In this document: positions 9,901 through 18,620 of the stretch, in pieces | Numbering within the stretch: the stretch's first letter is position 1 | Layout: every line of letters starts with the position of its first letter | Origin: Plantago elongata | Lineage: Eukaryota > Streptophyta > Magnoliopsida > Lamiales > Plantaginaceae | Direction: 5' to 3' | NCBI GenBank assembly: GCA_036897095.1 | Contig: JAYMSP010003151.1 | Span: 1 to 20,866 of the forward strand | Length of the DNA: 20,866 nt | Made by a program: the position numbers and the translations under genes | Notes under the pieces: model-generated | What the model was told of the DNA's origin: nothing | Database searches by the model: none | Seen by the model: only the letters and a program-made list of their open reading frames with translations

Positions 9901-12900
9901 CAAGTTTCTTAGGTGCAAAATTTTCCTCCCGGTATTTCTTTAGAATCTTTTGTTCCTCTGCAGTGAATATATCAAAGCACCTGAGGGGGAAAAATGAAAA
10001 AGAACATAATATTACAATAATTACTTGTATGAGATATTGCTAACATTCTAACCCCACTAATCCTAATCATAAACATCCTTGTTATTTTCCAGAAATTTTA
10101 TGCCTTGTGATTCAATTTTGAGCAATGATGCAGCAACACAGTTGTAATTTACATACATTTCAATCGCTGCTGGTCTATTCTCCGGTTGGGTTCTTTGTTA
10201 TAACTGGTTTTGCAGCCATAAACTTCTGGTTTTTGCTACAAATACCTACAATCTCATGCTTTCCTCATGTCTTCAAGGAGCTGAGCTAAGGACTGCCTGG
10301 TTGCCAACTGAACTAAGTGTTATTTTATCTTATGCCCAAAGTGCCAGCTTAGCTGTCTTGCACTATAAATTACAGTAAAATAACCTATTATTTAACATCG
10401 GTGTCAAAAAGCTCCATTTACCTTAGCCATTATTGATGGAAAAGTATAATTAAGAGGCATAATTACTGCAGTCATGCAATTATTACTTCTTATCACTTCC
10501 TAAGTTCATATATGGTATTATTGCTTCCCTGTTTCAGCTTGTATTGTGTTGTTTTCCTATGCTTTGCGGGTTAAAGTAGGGGGGTGGATGCTCATGTTAA
10601 AACTGCTACAAATAGAGACTCACCCAGCGAATGCAAGCATGTCCATCTCAAATCGAAGATGTATAGCCATGAAGTGGCCTTGTGAACGGAGTCTGTTGAC
10701 TATCGTATTACTCAGCTCCATGATATGCGGCTTAAATTTTAAAGCATGATAATTCACCCTACATCTTAGACGCTGGTATTCAGGGTTGTCAATCTCTTCA
10801 GCCAAGCGATGAGAGAAAGGTGTAAGATAAATTGCACCATGTTCCTTCATCTTCTCTAAAGCGTCTTTTGTGTACCAACTGATTGGGGCATCTCTTGGAG
10901 GCCGTAACTGAGCAGCACAAAAATGTTTTCTGTGACAATAGCTGAAAATATATATTGCAAGTAATACAGTTGAAGATTTACCTGAAAGGCTTTTATCTTC
11001 TTGGATTTACCATTTTTACGAACTTCTGGAATGCTTTCAACAATATTTACATCATATCTCAATGACTTGATAAAATGCTCAACATCATACACACCATGGA
11101 AACCACTGCAGAGAAATATAACACGAGAAATCTTGTGAAAAAGTTGATTTTTCAAAACAATAGGGAAAACCGCATCAGTTTAAATTGGGCGAGTATACCA
11201 AACAATTGGGTGTGGGTGGTATTTTTTTTCCTTCATTTTAAACATGGTTTTTACAAAAACATCACAACAAACAAATTAAATGCACCTCGAAGCTGCAATG
11301 TACTTAAATAGCATGCTGAAAAAGAAAAAGTAGATGTTGCAGCACCCAGATATTCTCAAATTTCCGAGAGGGTTTTACAGTAACAAAATTTGGTTAAGTA
11401 ATGCCAAAATTTTATCAAAGGAAATTGTTCAAGGAAGAACAAAAATTGGTTAAGTTGCAATAAATTGGTCAAGGGGAAGATTGATCAAGCAGGAATAAAA
11501 ATTGGTTAAACATAAACAAACTTTTGTTTAGGAATTACTATTACATTACATTGGCTAAGTATGTTGTAAATTTGGTTAAGCATTAATGTTTTATTAAGAT
11601 ACTTACATACTGAATTGGTTACGAATGTTGTAGAATTGGTTATGTTACACAAAAAAGTTGGTTAAGGGAATAAAACTTGCTTTAGGAAGAAAGATTAAGG
11701 AAGAGCAAAAGTTGTGCAAGAGGGGGAATTGGTTAAGTAAGGACAATAAGTGGTCAAGGGTGAATTGGTAAATAGGGAATACAAATCTGTTAAGATCTGA
11801 GTCGTTGGGTTTATAATCACGCCTTCCCGCTAATTTAGTCCCACTTTTTATGATTTCCCATTATTCCGTTAATAACCGTCTCATACCCTAAATAGCAACA
11901 AGGTTAACCCCACCAACCACTTTCTTACTTTATTATTCATCTATCTTCCTTTGAAAACAGTGCTGAAAAGAAGAGGGACAAGACAAGCTTAGCGGGATGG
12001 AGGGTGTATAAAATTTTAAAAAGAATTGGTTAATCAGAATTTGTTAAGATTAGTTAGGTAGAATTTGGTTAAGAAGCATTGGTTAACAGGTTAAGCCACT
12101 AGAAAGTGGAAGAGGGGTAATGCAGAAAGATAAAAATGAAATAGCAATATACTGAGACTTGAGACTAGATTGAAATGACATATCTGCCTAGACTAAATTG
12201 AAATATCAGAAACAAAGGATACTAGAATGATATTCTTTCTACTTCTAAGTTACATTATGAGACAATGCTTACGTGCTTTAGAGTATTGTACGACACTTTG
12301 GCATATGACATATGCCATATGTGTCGTAAATTGGTAATTACAGCACATTATGGTACTCATAGGCAATGCCCATGCCATGACCACTTTGATGTGTCGTACA
12401 TTTTGTTAGTGTATTCTCCTCCTCTGATTTCTTTCATTCTACAAACATAAAAAGAAGAGAATCTATGCTAGAAACTTTCATAGCACAATCTTAAAGAGCA
12501 TCTCTGCTAGAAACTGCCCTTGAATTCAGAAACTAGAGAATTTCTCGAGCATTGTTTGTGATTGTGACCGACTTGGGTTTTGAAAATAAAATCAAAAGTT
12601 TTTCATCATTATTGGACCTTACGAACCAAACTCCTATTTATTATTGCTTCCCGGTGATATACTCAAGAAATTCCTCCCTCACATCTTTATTATTATATGA
12701 AAATTCCTTGTTTCCCTGAGTCTCAAGCCTCCTAGGTACTCAAATGTCCAACTACTGACGCCTAGCTTCATAAAAAAATAGGATACAATGCCATTATGTG
12801 TACTCAACACATACCAAAGGAAGAGGAAAACAAGGCAATCAATAGTATTGAGTCTATTGGCAATTGGCACAAACAGTGCCTGCTTTGGACCTTTTAGGAT

Positions 12901-15872
12901 ATTGAAACTAATCATTAACTGGTTTCAACTTAATGCAATGATCTCCATAGTATTAACAGCTTAAGAAAAATAATTCAGCTTGTATATGTGACACATTATC
13001 CTTCTTAAGCAGTAGACAAGAATAAGTATTGCAGCTTATCAGTAATAAGTACCTGTCATCATGCCAAAAGGAATTTGCATCCAGTTCTGGCAGCACAAGA
13101 GTTGCATTCATGATCCGTGCAGCAAGAACAGCATTACAGATCTAGAACAGCACAAGACCTCCACAGAATTAGATGGAATATAGAAAATTTGAGCCACAAA
13201 CTTGATAGTTGGTCAGGGAAAATAAATTTAAGCTCATAGTTCACATCATAACTCTGATGTCTATCAACACATCTTAAGCCTAATAGAGTAATCAGAAGTG
13301 ACACTTGAATTGTTGGGAAGTCGGGAGTTTCATGTCTGGCTATTTCGTATACACATCTATTACTTATTTCTTAAAAAAATGCACATCAAACTGTGTGTTC
13401 TGTAAATGCTGAATTATCCTTGGGCTTCCTTTTCTTTAGAGGTTTTATAACTCAGCAATTGCCACATAAAGATACAGGTTCCATTTGTGAGATTATTAAA
13501 GAACAAAATCTAGTTTTAACAATAAGCATTTACAGATTGAAACAAGGGCATTTGTCACTGATTAAGTTTATATGATAGAAAACTAGTGCAGAGAACTGTC
13601 AATTAAACAGTTGCGGACTGGGATGCATTAATTTAACTAAATTTACAGCTCAGCACTCATCTACTTTAGTTCTTCTACCAGACCAACAGAATGTCGACTG
13701 AGATGCATTAACGGATAAGAGTATGAGTCTTTGCATTAACTAAATATCTAGGTTTTATAACTCAGCAATTGCCACATAAAGATACAGGTTCCATTTGTGA
13801 GATTATTAAAGAACAAAATCTAGTTTTAACAATAGCATTTACAGATTGAAACAAGGGCATTTGTCACTGATTAAGTTTATATGACAGGAAACTAGTGCAG
13901 AGAACTGTCAATTAAACAGTTGCGGACTGGGATGCATTAATTTAACTAAATTTACAGCTAAGCACTCATCTATTTTAGTTCTTCTACCAGACCAACAGAA
14001 TGTCGACTGAGATGCATTAACGGATAAGAGTATGAGTCTTTAACCAATACAGAAAATCCTTGTGTGAATTTGTAAGCCTAGGAAGAAATAACTAGAAATT
14101 TTTCTACAAATGCAGGGTTGCAAATTAAGTTTAAACAGCTTGCTGCAACACAAACAATGATGTCGTGTGCTATGCCTTGTAATGATTAAAAAATCAAAAA
14201 ATATGTAAAAATAGAGGTACAGAATCGTCTTTGGCTTTGCATATGCATGGAAGACTACTCAAAAATTGTATCTGCAAAGACCTTGTTCCTAATTCGTATC
14301 AAATGAGGAAATTAAGGTAACTTTTTTGATTCAGGGGTATGTCACTGCCAAATATTCACTATAGTCGTGTGTTAGTCTTCCAATAATATTTTGAGGCTAG
14401 TTTGGCTGCATCTTGGTAAGGGAGGAGTACTACCTGTTGCACTCGGTCTAAATTAATTTTTTGCTTAAAAAAAAAAAAAGGGTGTTACATATACATAGCT
14501 AAGCAGTATGCTCCAGCTATGTCCCACAAGGATGAGACAAGGAAAATAAGGCAATCACATCTTGCTTTTTTAACTTTTACATTTGTTTTGTAAAACGGAA
14601 CTGCCATCCCATTTTTGGACCAACTATTAAGACAAAATCAAATTTAGAAGGTGCAGGACAATTCTTATCAACATGTAGCAAAATCTACACAAATTTGTAT
14701 GTAGGATTAAAAATCACTATTTTGGTAAGTTAAGCTTAAATGTATTTCTTATTCAAAGACTGGAAGACTGAATAATCTCTGAGAAAATTGGTTCACTTGA
14801 CTGTAGCAATGTTCTTAAACAAATATGTGATTAGGTGCAAAACCAAGCCTTGGATTAAAAAGGACCACAATCATTTAAATAGGTGTGATAACCAGTGCAA
14901 AGTTACGCATGTGAATAACAAACTAAACTGAAAACTAGTATACAGTATAACTCAAACTCAAGAAATGGCACATAACATTGTTCGGGAAAGTGAAACCAAC
15001 ACGAAAATAAACGTTTGTTGCATACCGCAGTTCGTTGCTGGTTAAGGCCACCGTTACAACGCACTCGCAAGTAGCCATTAGTTTCTCTTGAAGGAGCTGC
15101 ATACAAAAGTAAACTAGACATCAACAGATAAATCTCAGATAATACACAACTGTTTTTAAACAACCTAAGAAACTCAAATCAACTAGTGTAGCCACCAAAA
15201 GAAACATTCATAGGTAACTTTGAAATATCTCAAATGACCTACAAGGCCAGTCAGATCTTGGGGCCGAAGATGGTCTCCATCCACCAGAAGCAGCAGTACC
15301 CCAAAGCGCATCCACATCAATTTTCTGATATAAAAAAAGTAAGCAAAATCAACATAACTTCCACGAAACTAGCCGACAGAGAGAACTTTGTCCAGTGTTT
15401 TAAAGCTTTCGAACAAACGTGACATTCTACTAGCCAATTTCTGCTGAACAAATGCTACCAGCATAGTTCTCTCATCATTTAAATTTCTTAACTTATCTAT
15501 GTAATCATAAAATAGCACCATAACAATAGGTACCAAAGCAATAATAACAGATATTAAGCACCATTAACAAGCACTATAAGTGTATAACCGAATTGAAAAC
15601 TGAAAATCGACCTCGGATCCAGACAAGGAGCGAGTGGTGATCTTCATAGTGGAGAGGAGTGAAACAGTGCAAATGATGAGCACGAGTACAGCAACTGAGA
15701 GCCTGCCAAACATGCCCTTAATTCCCGATTGCTTCAACTGATTCCTGTGACCAGGCCTGTTAACACGGCAGAAAAATTGGTATTACCGATCCAATTTCGA
15801 ATTGGTATCGAGCTAAGTTATGAGATCGAAGTGCAAAGTGACAGTGTTGTAAGGCGAACTTTACCTCCTCAT
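6944..15872 (-). CDS. O-fucosyltransferase-like GT106 protein, RRT (rhamnogalacturonan-I rhamnosyltransferase) type
   Basis: A complete gene of nine exons: 15865-15872, 15612-15756, 15243-15324, 15026-15096, 13053-13141, 10982-11105, 10624-10907, 9851-9980 and 6944-7546. They total 1536 nt, giving 511 residues plus TAA, and every codon phase closes across GT..AG borders. The start is MRRPGHRNQLK. A membrane anchor follows at about residues 22-40 (LSVAVLVLIICTVSLLSTM), giving a type II Golgi topology. Family blocks in order are VRCNGGLNQQR (90-100), LVLPELDANSFWHDDSGF, LRPPRDAPISWY, IHLRFEMDMLAFAGC (255-269), IYLAAGELFGGE (327-338), DYMVCLLADIFMPTYDG (376-392) and KRVSPESFYTNSWPECFC. N-glycosylation sequons occur at N114 (NAT) and N323 (NST). 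The layout matches the plant O-fucosyltransferase-like family. The Arabidopsis RRT clade of this family adds rhamnose to the RG-I pectin backbone. RRT membership is my reading from memory; the wider family call is firm. Confidence 0.93.
7902..8146. mobile_element. Stowaway-type MITE (Tc1/mariner class)
   Basis: A 245-bp element without coding capacity. It begins CTCCCTCCGTCCCGG and ends GAACAGAGGGAGGGAG, and is flanked by the TA dinucleotide at 7900-7901 and 8147-8148. Inside the ends, GGAAGTTCCGCGGGAC faces GGGACTTCC, so the inverted termini are long and slightly diverged. The CTCCCTCCGT terminus and TA target are the hallmarks of Stowaway elements. It lies in the last intron of the glycosyltransferase gene and does not touch the splice sites. 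Confidence 0.9.
8468..8545 (+). mobile_element. tRNA-derived SINE-like fragment
   Basis: GAGCTCAGTTGGTAAGA (8473-8489) closely matches the tRNA D-arm/A box, and GATTCAAGTCA about 40 bases later is a degraded B box, so spacing is tRNA-like. AGCGGAG at the start can pair with CTCCGCT at the end, which gives an acceptor-stem-like closure that is out of register for a true tRNA. An A/T-rich tail follows. Flanking CTAAATTCTAA and CTAAATTTAA are similar but are not a clean target duplication. Confidence 0.55.
8571..8653. repeat. Short TAATAGTA...TCACT repeats ending in a 19-bp palindrome
   Basis: Four irregular copies of a unit of about 20-25 bp share the word (T/C)AATAGTA and most end in TCACT or its complement. 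The last copy contains the perfect odd palindrome TAGTAAGTGACACTTACTA (8635-8653). It directly follows the SINE-like fragment and may be part of its 3' region or of a separate foldback element. Confidence 0.5.
8671..8692. repeat. 8-bp inverted repeat (hairpin)
   Basis: GGAATATA and TATATTCC are perfectly complementary around a 6-base loop. A further 12-bp perfect palindrome, CGAGTATACTCG, lies at 8748-8759. No T-run or other terminator signature follows; function unknown. Confidence 0.5.
11390..12087 (+). repeat. Degenerate minisatellite of about 20 bp, core TTGGTTAAG
   Basis: TTGGTTA occurs exactly 11 times, at 11390, 11446, 11502, 11572, 11615, 11636, 11658, 11729, 12026, 12065 and 12079. 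Between these lie variants such as TTGTTCAAG (11425), TTGGTCAAG (11465), TTGATCAAG (11481), TTGGCTAAG (11551), TTGTGCAAG (11712) and GTGGTCAAG (11749). Many adjacent cores are 16-22 bp apart, all in one orientation, usually with an A-rich lead and a purine-rich tail. The array is split by a MITE at about 11817-12006. It lies within an intron on the strand opposite to transcription, so the transcript reads CTTAACCAA. Confidence 0.7.
11817..12006. mobile_element. Degraded Stowaway-like MITE inside the minisatellite
   Basis: The left end CACGCCTTCCCGCTAA and the right end TTAGCGGGATGGAGGGTG are imperfect inverted repeats. Their inner TCCCGCTAA / TTAGCGGGA match is exact. TA follows the right end (12007-12008). 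The inside carries the Stowaway-like words AGTCCCACTTT and GAGGGACAAG. TTGGTTA-type repeats lie on both sides, which suggests insertion into an existing array. Confidence 0.6.
12289..12328. repeat. Two-tier perfect palindrome
   Basis: An inner stem GGCATATG/CATATGCC (12300-12307 and 12309-12316) has a single-base centre. It is enclosed by an outer perfect 8-bp stem TACGACAC/GTGTCGTA (12289-12296 and 12321-12328), with 3 and 4 unpaired bases between the tiers. A further copy of GTGTCGTA lies at 12391-12398. It is intronic, with no associated ORF. Confidence 0.65.
13440..13732. repeat. Direct tandem duplication, copy 1
   Basis: This block is repeated at 13750-14041 with a 310-bp offset and an intervening spacer of 17 bp. 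Over about 292 bp there is a single-base indel (AATAAGCAT against AATAGCAT) and about four substitutions, so identity is roughly 98%. It begins AGGTTTTATAACTCAGC and ends GAGTATGAGTCTTT. It lies within an intron of the glycosyltransferase gene and contains no recognised element. Confidence 0.9.
13750..14041. repeat. Direct tandem duplication, copy 2
   Basis: Second copy of the 13440-13732 block. It lacks one A relative to copy 1 and has GACAGG for GATAGA, CTAAGC for CTCAGC and TATTTT for TACTTT. The spacer before it (GCATTAACTAAATATCT) resembles the internal words GCATTAATTTAACTAAAT, which might have served as the pairing site for unequal exchange. Confidence 0.9.
14398..14479 (+). mobile_element. 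Possible poly(A)-tailed SINE remnant
   Basis: CATCTTGGTAAGGGAGGAG loosely resembles a pol III A box and CGGTCTAAATT a degraded B box about 40 bases later, followed closely by a run of 13 A (14467-14479). No target duplication was found on either side. Weak call, based mainly on the A tail and box spacing. Confidence 0.25.
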
Positions 15873-16066
15873 TGTGAGTGTCGAGCAATCGCAGATCGTC
15901 TGTGAATTCAGCGAGAGAGTTCAGCGGGAAGCTAGTATGCGTCTGTGGAAACTTGAAAGAGAAAAAAGAGAGACATCCAAAGGAAGAGAGCTATGGTGTC
16001 GGGTCGGGGACGGCCGGGTCGAACTCGACACAGTACCATCTTTGGGTCGGATAATTATCTATTTAA
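15873..16066 (-). promoter_or_regulatory. 5' leader and probable core promoter of the glycosyltransferase gene
   Basis: Reading leftwards to the ATG at 15872, the sequence is GC-richer near 16000-16030 and then CT-rich (TCTCTCTTTTTTCTCTTTC), as is common in plant 5' leaders. A weak TATA-like word, TTAAATAG, occurs near 16060 on the minus strand, just next to the tail of a LINE remnant. No transcription start can be fixed from sequence. The plus-strand ORF at 15874-16278 is antisense to this leader and is not taken as a gene. Confidence 0.4.
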
Positions 16067-16435
16067 GATGTTATTTTTTATTTAAAAGTTTTGCGAATGA
16101 ATGCTTCGCTCTCATTTTTGATGGTGAGATTTATCCTTCTCATATTATATTAAAATTAAGAAATACAATTTGCATTGGTGAAGGTTTCTCAAAAACAATT
16201 CTGACTAAACTGAGCTGGCTAACTTCGCTAACTCATCAGCTATCGAATTTGACATTTTACTTATCTCATTCTCAATGACCCAATATATGAGTAACATCAT
16301 TTTACAATTCTCAACGAGAGTTTGAAATTCCAGTGGCTTGGCTACCTCTCCCTTTATCATCTTGAGAGCATCAATCTCTACTCGTTGCTAAAATATGGCT
16401 ATATCAGGGCTCCCAAGCCACCTACAATCCCTCTC
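16067..16435 (-). pseudogene. LINE ORF2 3' end: RNase H-like (RVT_3) remnant
   Basis: The minus strand encodes QRVEIDALKMIKGEVAKP, then a helix-like middle, then SNSIADELAKLASSV and a TAG stop at 16205-16207. This is the C-terminal pattern of the RNase H-like domain found at the end of plant LINE ORF2 proteins: an E/D metal ligand in the EID word and the last Asp in ADELAKL. An in-frame stop precedes QRVEID, so the frame is dead. An A/T-rich tail (TAAATAAAAAATAA) follows on the minus strand. It is a 5'-truncated LINE in the same orientation as the glycosyltransferase gene, ending about 200 bp upstream of its ATG. Confidence 0.65.
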
Positions 16436-16998
16436 TAAATGTTGTTAGCTTTATGCGAATTAAAAAATAAAATAAAATACTTAAAGATGTAATACGGGCG
16501 AAGATGTTTTTTTAAGGTTGACACTTAACATCGTAATGTTGTCACGTGAACAGTTAATACATAATTGTAATCGTTTTGTGTATTTGGTTTTAGGACTTGT
16601 GTCAATAAGAAAGCATAGTGTTATTCATATGTGACATTGTCTGTCTAATTTAAGAAATGATTGAAATGCTAATATTTTCCGTAAGAAATAGTGAAAAGAA
16701 TGAGGTCAATGTATAAATGAATGATTGTAGTGTGTTCCATAAAAAAAATTGTTAGTTAGAGTACCGTGTTTAGACAGTGAGATAATGTAAAGTATAAGGT
16801 GGAATCATAAATGCTTTACCACATGTTTGGCTTTATATTGAATTAAGAATTTTCAATTTAGATTGCGTTTTTATAATTTATATTAGTGGTGGAGCTACGT
16901 TAAGGCAAGATACTTTTTTTGGTATAGAATTGGAATTGAATTATCTGAATTCGAATTTAGTTTTTGTGTGATTTTATTATACAAAAACACAACTAAAC
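16436..16998. other. AT-rich intergenic sequence, nothing recognised
   Basis: Only short, chance-like ORFs occur here. The words GTGGTGGAGCTACGTTAAGGC (16887-16907) look like a common plant repeat end but could not be assigned to a family. Confidence 0.5.
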
Positions 16999-17112
16999 TG
17001 AACTGAGATTATATCAAAACAACCCTTACATCATATATAAATCCTGAACAAGAGTATGAACTGAGATTCTATCAAAACAACCCTTACATCATATATAAAT
17101 CCTGAACAAGAG
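16999..17112 (+). repeat. 58-bp tandem duplication, two copies
   Basis: The unit TGAACTGAGATT(A/C)TATC... ending GAACAAGAG occurs at 16999-17056 and 17057-17112. Apart from one substitution (A at the first, C at the second) the copies are the same over about 55 bp. It sits immediately 5' of the LINE leader. Confidence 0.85.
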
Positions 17113-17129
17113 CACTAGTATACATTGCA

Positions 17130-17365
17130 CTACAACTCTTTGAAAAAATGCTCTCTCTACATTTTACCCCTTTCCTCTCTCTTTAACCCTAGTTGAACCG
17201 CCGCCCGCGGCCAGAAGCAACCACCTCCGGCCTTCTTCTCTCTTCTCTCTCTGCTGCCTCCTCCGCCTCCTTTCTCCCTCCATTTCACCTTTTTTCCGGC
17301 GGCTTTCCTTCTTTCATTTTTCAGATTTCCGACTATTAGGCGCACTCCTTGTGTCTTCGATTGCT
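17130..17365 (+). other. CT-rich 5' leader of the LINE
   Basis: A pyrimidine-rich stretch (CTCTCTCTAC..., CTTCTTCTCTCTTCTCTCTC) with CCGCC words and AACCCTAG precedes the LINE ORF1 start. Plant L1-type LINEs often have this kind of leader. The exact 5' end of the element was not defined; CACTACAACTC at 17129 is noted but is not taken as a CACTA end. Confidence 0.4.
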
Positions 17366-18600
17366 ATGAATCTTTCCTCCCCGCCGTCTTCTCCTACAAC
17401 TCCTCCTCTCCCTTCGCCGCAAGTTTCTCCTACCTTAGGCAATTCCTTCGCATTTATTGCAAGTTCTGGAAGCATAGTGGCTGAGATTTCCATATCTGCT
17501 ACAGATTTTTTGGGCCTCATCTCAAGAACAGGTAAATCATAAGTAAAAAACCACTCAACCTTGTTTCAGGTACTCACGTTATTTATTTCTCGGATGAAGA
17601 AATCAACCGTTTATCTGTACCTTTTGTTACCACTCTCGTTGGAAAGTTCTTGAATGGAATTCCAACCATCTCTAAAGTTATAAAACATTGAGAGAATTAA
17701 ATTTGAAAGGAAGATTCTCGGCTAGTTTCTTCAATAAGAAGAATGTGATTATTCGTCTCATCAACAAAGACGATTTCGACAGTCTATGGGCAAAACAAAG
17801 TATCAATGTTGAAAATTGTCCTATGAGATTGGCTAAATGGTCTCCTAATTTTGATGTGGCGAAAGATTCACATCTGATTCCTGTTTGGCTAACACTTAAG
17901 CACACGCCTATCATGCTCTATCACCTGGAGGCATTGTTTGAGCTGGTCAGGCCTCTTGGGAATCCTTTAAAAGTCGATTCTACAGCGGCCACTTTCACAA
18001 GATTGGAAAGAGCCAGAGTTCTTGTGGAGGTGGAAGTTACAAAATCGATCCCGGAGTTCATTCTAGTAGAGTTTAAAGGAAAGCAGTGGAGGATTAAGTT
18101 AGCTCATGAAACCTTGCTGCATTATTATGAATTTTGTGCAAAAATTGGTCATATGGAAGTTTCATATTTCCTAAAGCATCCCAGTCTCAATCCGAGAAAC
18201 AAAAAAGTTTTGAGAATTCAATCCTTGAAGATCAAGAAGACTATCAAGGCTGGCGGAAATGGTCTGTGCCTTCTAGTTCTAACATAGTTAAGGATGTGCA
18301 GGATCATCCTGCTAAAAAAGTTTCCAATAATTTTGAAGTGTTGGGCTTGTCTTCTGATAATGAAGATTGTGAAGAAGGAGAACTTGTAGGTGAAAAAGTC
18401 GTTGATGGTCATATGTAGTTCATTACTTGCACATAACATGAAAGGGTTGATGAAATATCGACATTAAAAGTTTCTAATACCTTTGAAGTATTGGGAGTTC
18501 ATGAAGAAGGAGAGATATCTCATACAAAAGAGGCTGTCGAAAATGTCATTAGTCTTTCTCCAATAGCTTTGAGTACTAGAAGCAAAGGTAAAAAAAGTAG
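17366..18600 (+). pseudogene. LINE ORF1 (DUF4283 / zinc-knuckle) protein, frameshifted
   Basis: ORF1 of plant LINEs binds the element's RNA. The likely start is ATG 17366, giving a Pro/Ser-rich N-terminus that stops at 17540. The DUF4283 domain continues in a second frame (YFSDEEINRLSVPFVTTLVG, to about 17685). It then moves to a third frame from about 17688, with LRELNLKGRFSASFF and PVWLTLKHTPIMLYHLEALF. The zinc knuckle is reduced to YYEFCAKIGHMEVSYF, with two expected cysteines now Tyr. The acidic tail (KVSNNFEVLGLSSDNEDCEE) returns to the first frame, hits TAG at 18416-18418, and then continues with a near copy of the same motif, KVSNTFEVLGVHEEGE. At least three frameshifts and a stop show it is dead. 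No ORF2 reverse transcriptase follows. Confidence 0.75.
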
Positions 18601-18620
18601 CATATGTCAGTATTTAGTAC

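Larger units (their letters stand above)
7547..15864 (-). other. Introns of the glycosyltransferase gene
   Basis: Introns in plus coordinates are 15757-15864, 15325-15611, 15097-15242, 13142-15025, 11106-13052, 10908-10981, 9981-10623 and 7547-9850. The four longest make up most of the gene. 7547-9850 holds a Stowaway MITE, a SINE-like piece and palindromes. 11106-13052 holds the 20-bp periodic array with an older MITE, and a nested palindrome. 13142-15025 holds a 0.3-kb tandem duplication and a poly(A) piece. In 8760-9850 and 9981-10623 I see no recognisable element. Confidence 0.75.

Noticed and set aside
11390..12087. CRISPR-like regular repeats
   Set aside because: Repeats are short, degenerate and variably spaced, in a plant intron, with no cas genes.
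12265..12450. ORF of 61 codons across the nested palindrome
   Set aside because: It is a chance ORF within an intron, and its content is dictated by the palindrome.
15874..16278. Plus-strand ORF of 134 codons
   Set aside because: It is antisense to the 5' leader of the glycosyltransferase and to the LINE remnant, with no recognisable domain.
17129..17141. CACTACAACTC as the terminus of the CACTA element
   Set aside because: It only partly matches CACTACAAGAAA-type ends, and it is followed by LINE leader and ORF1, not by CACTA sequence.
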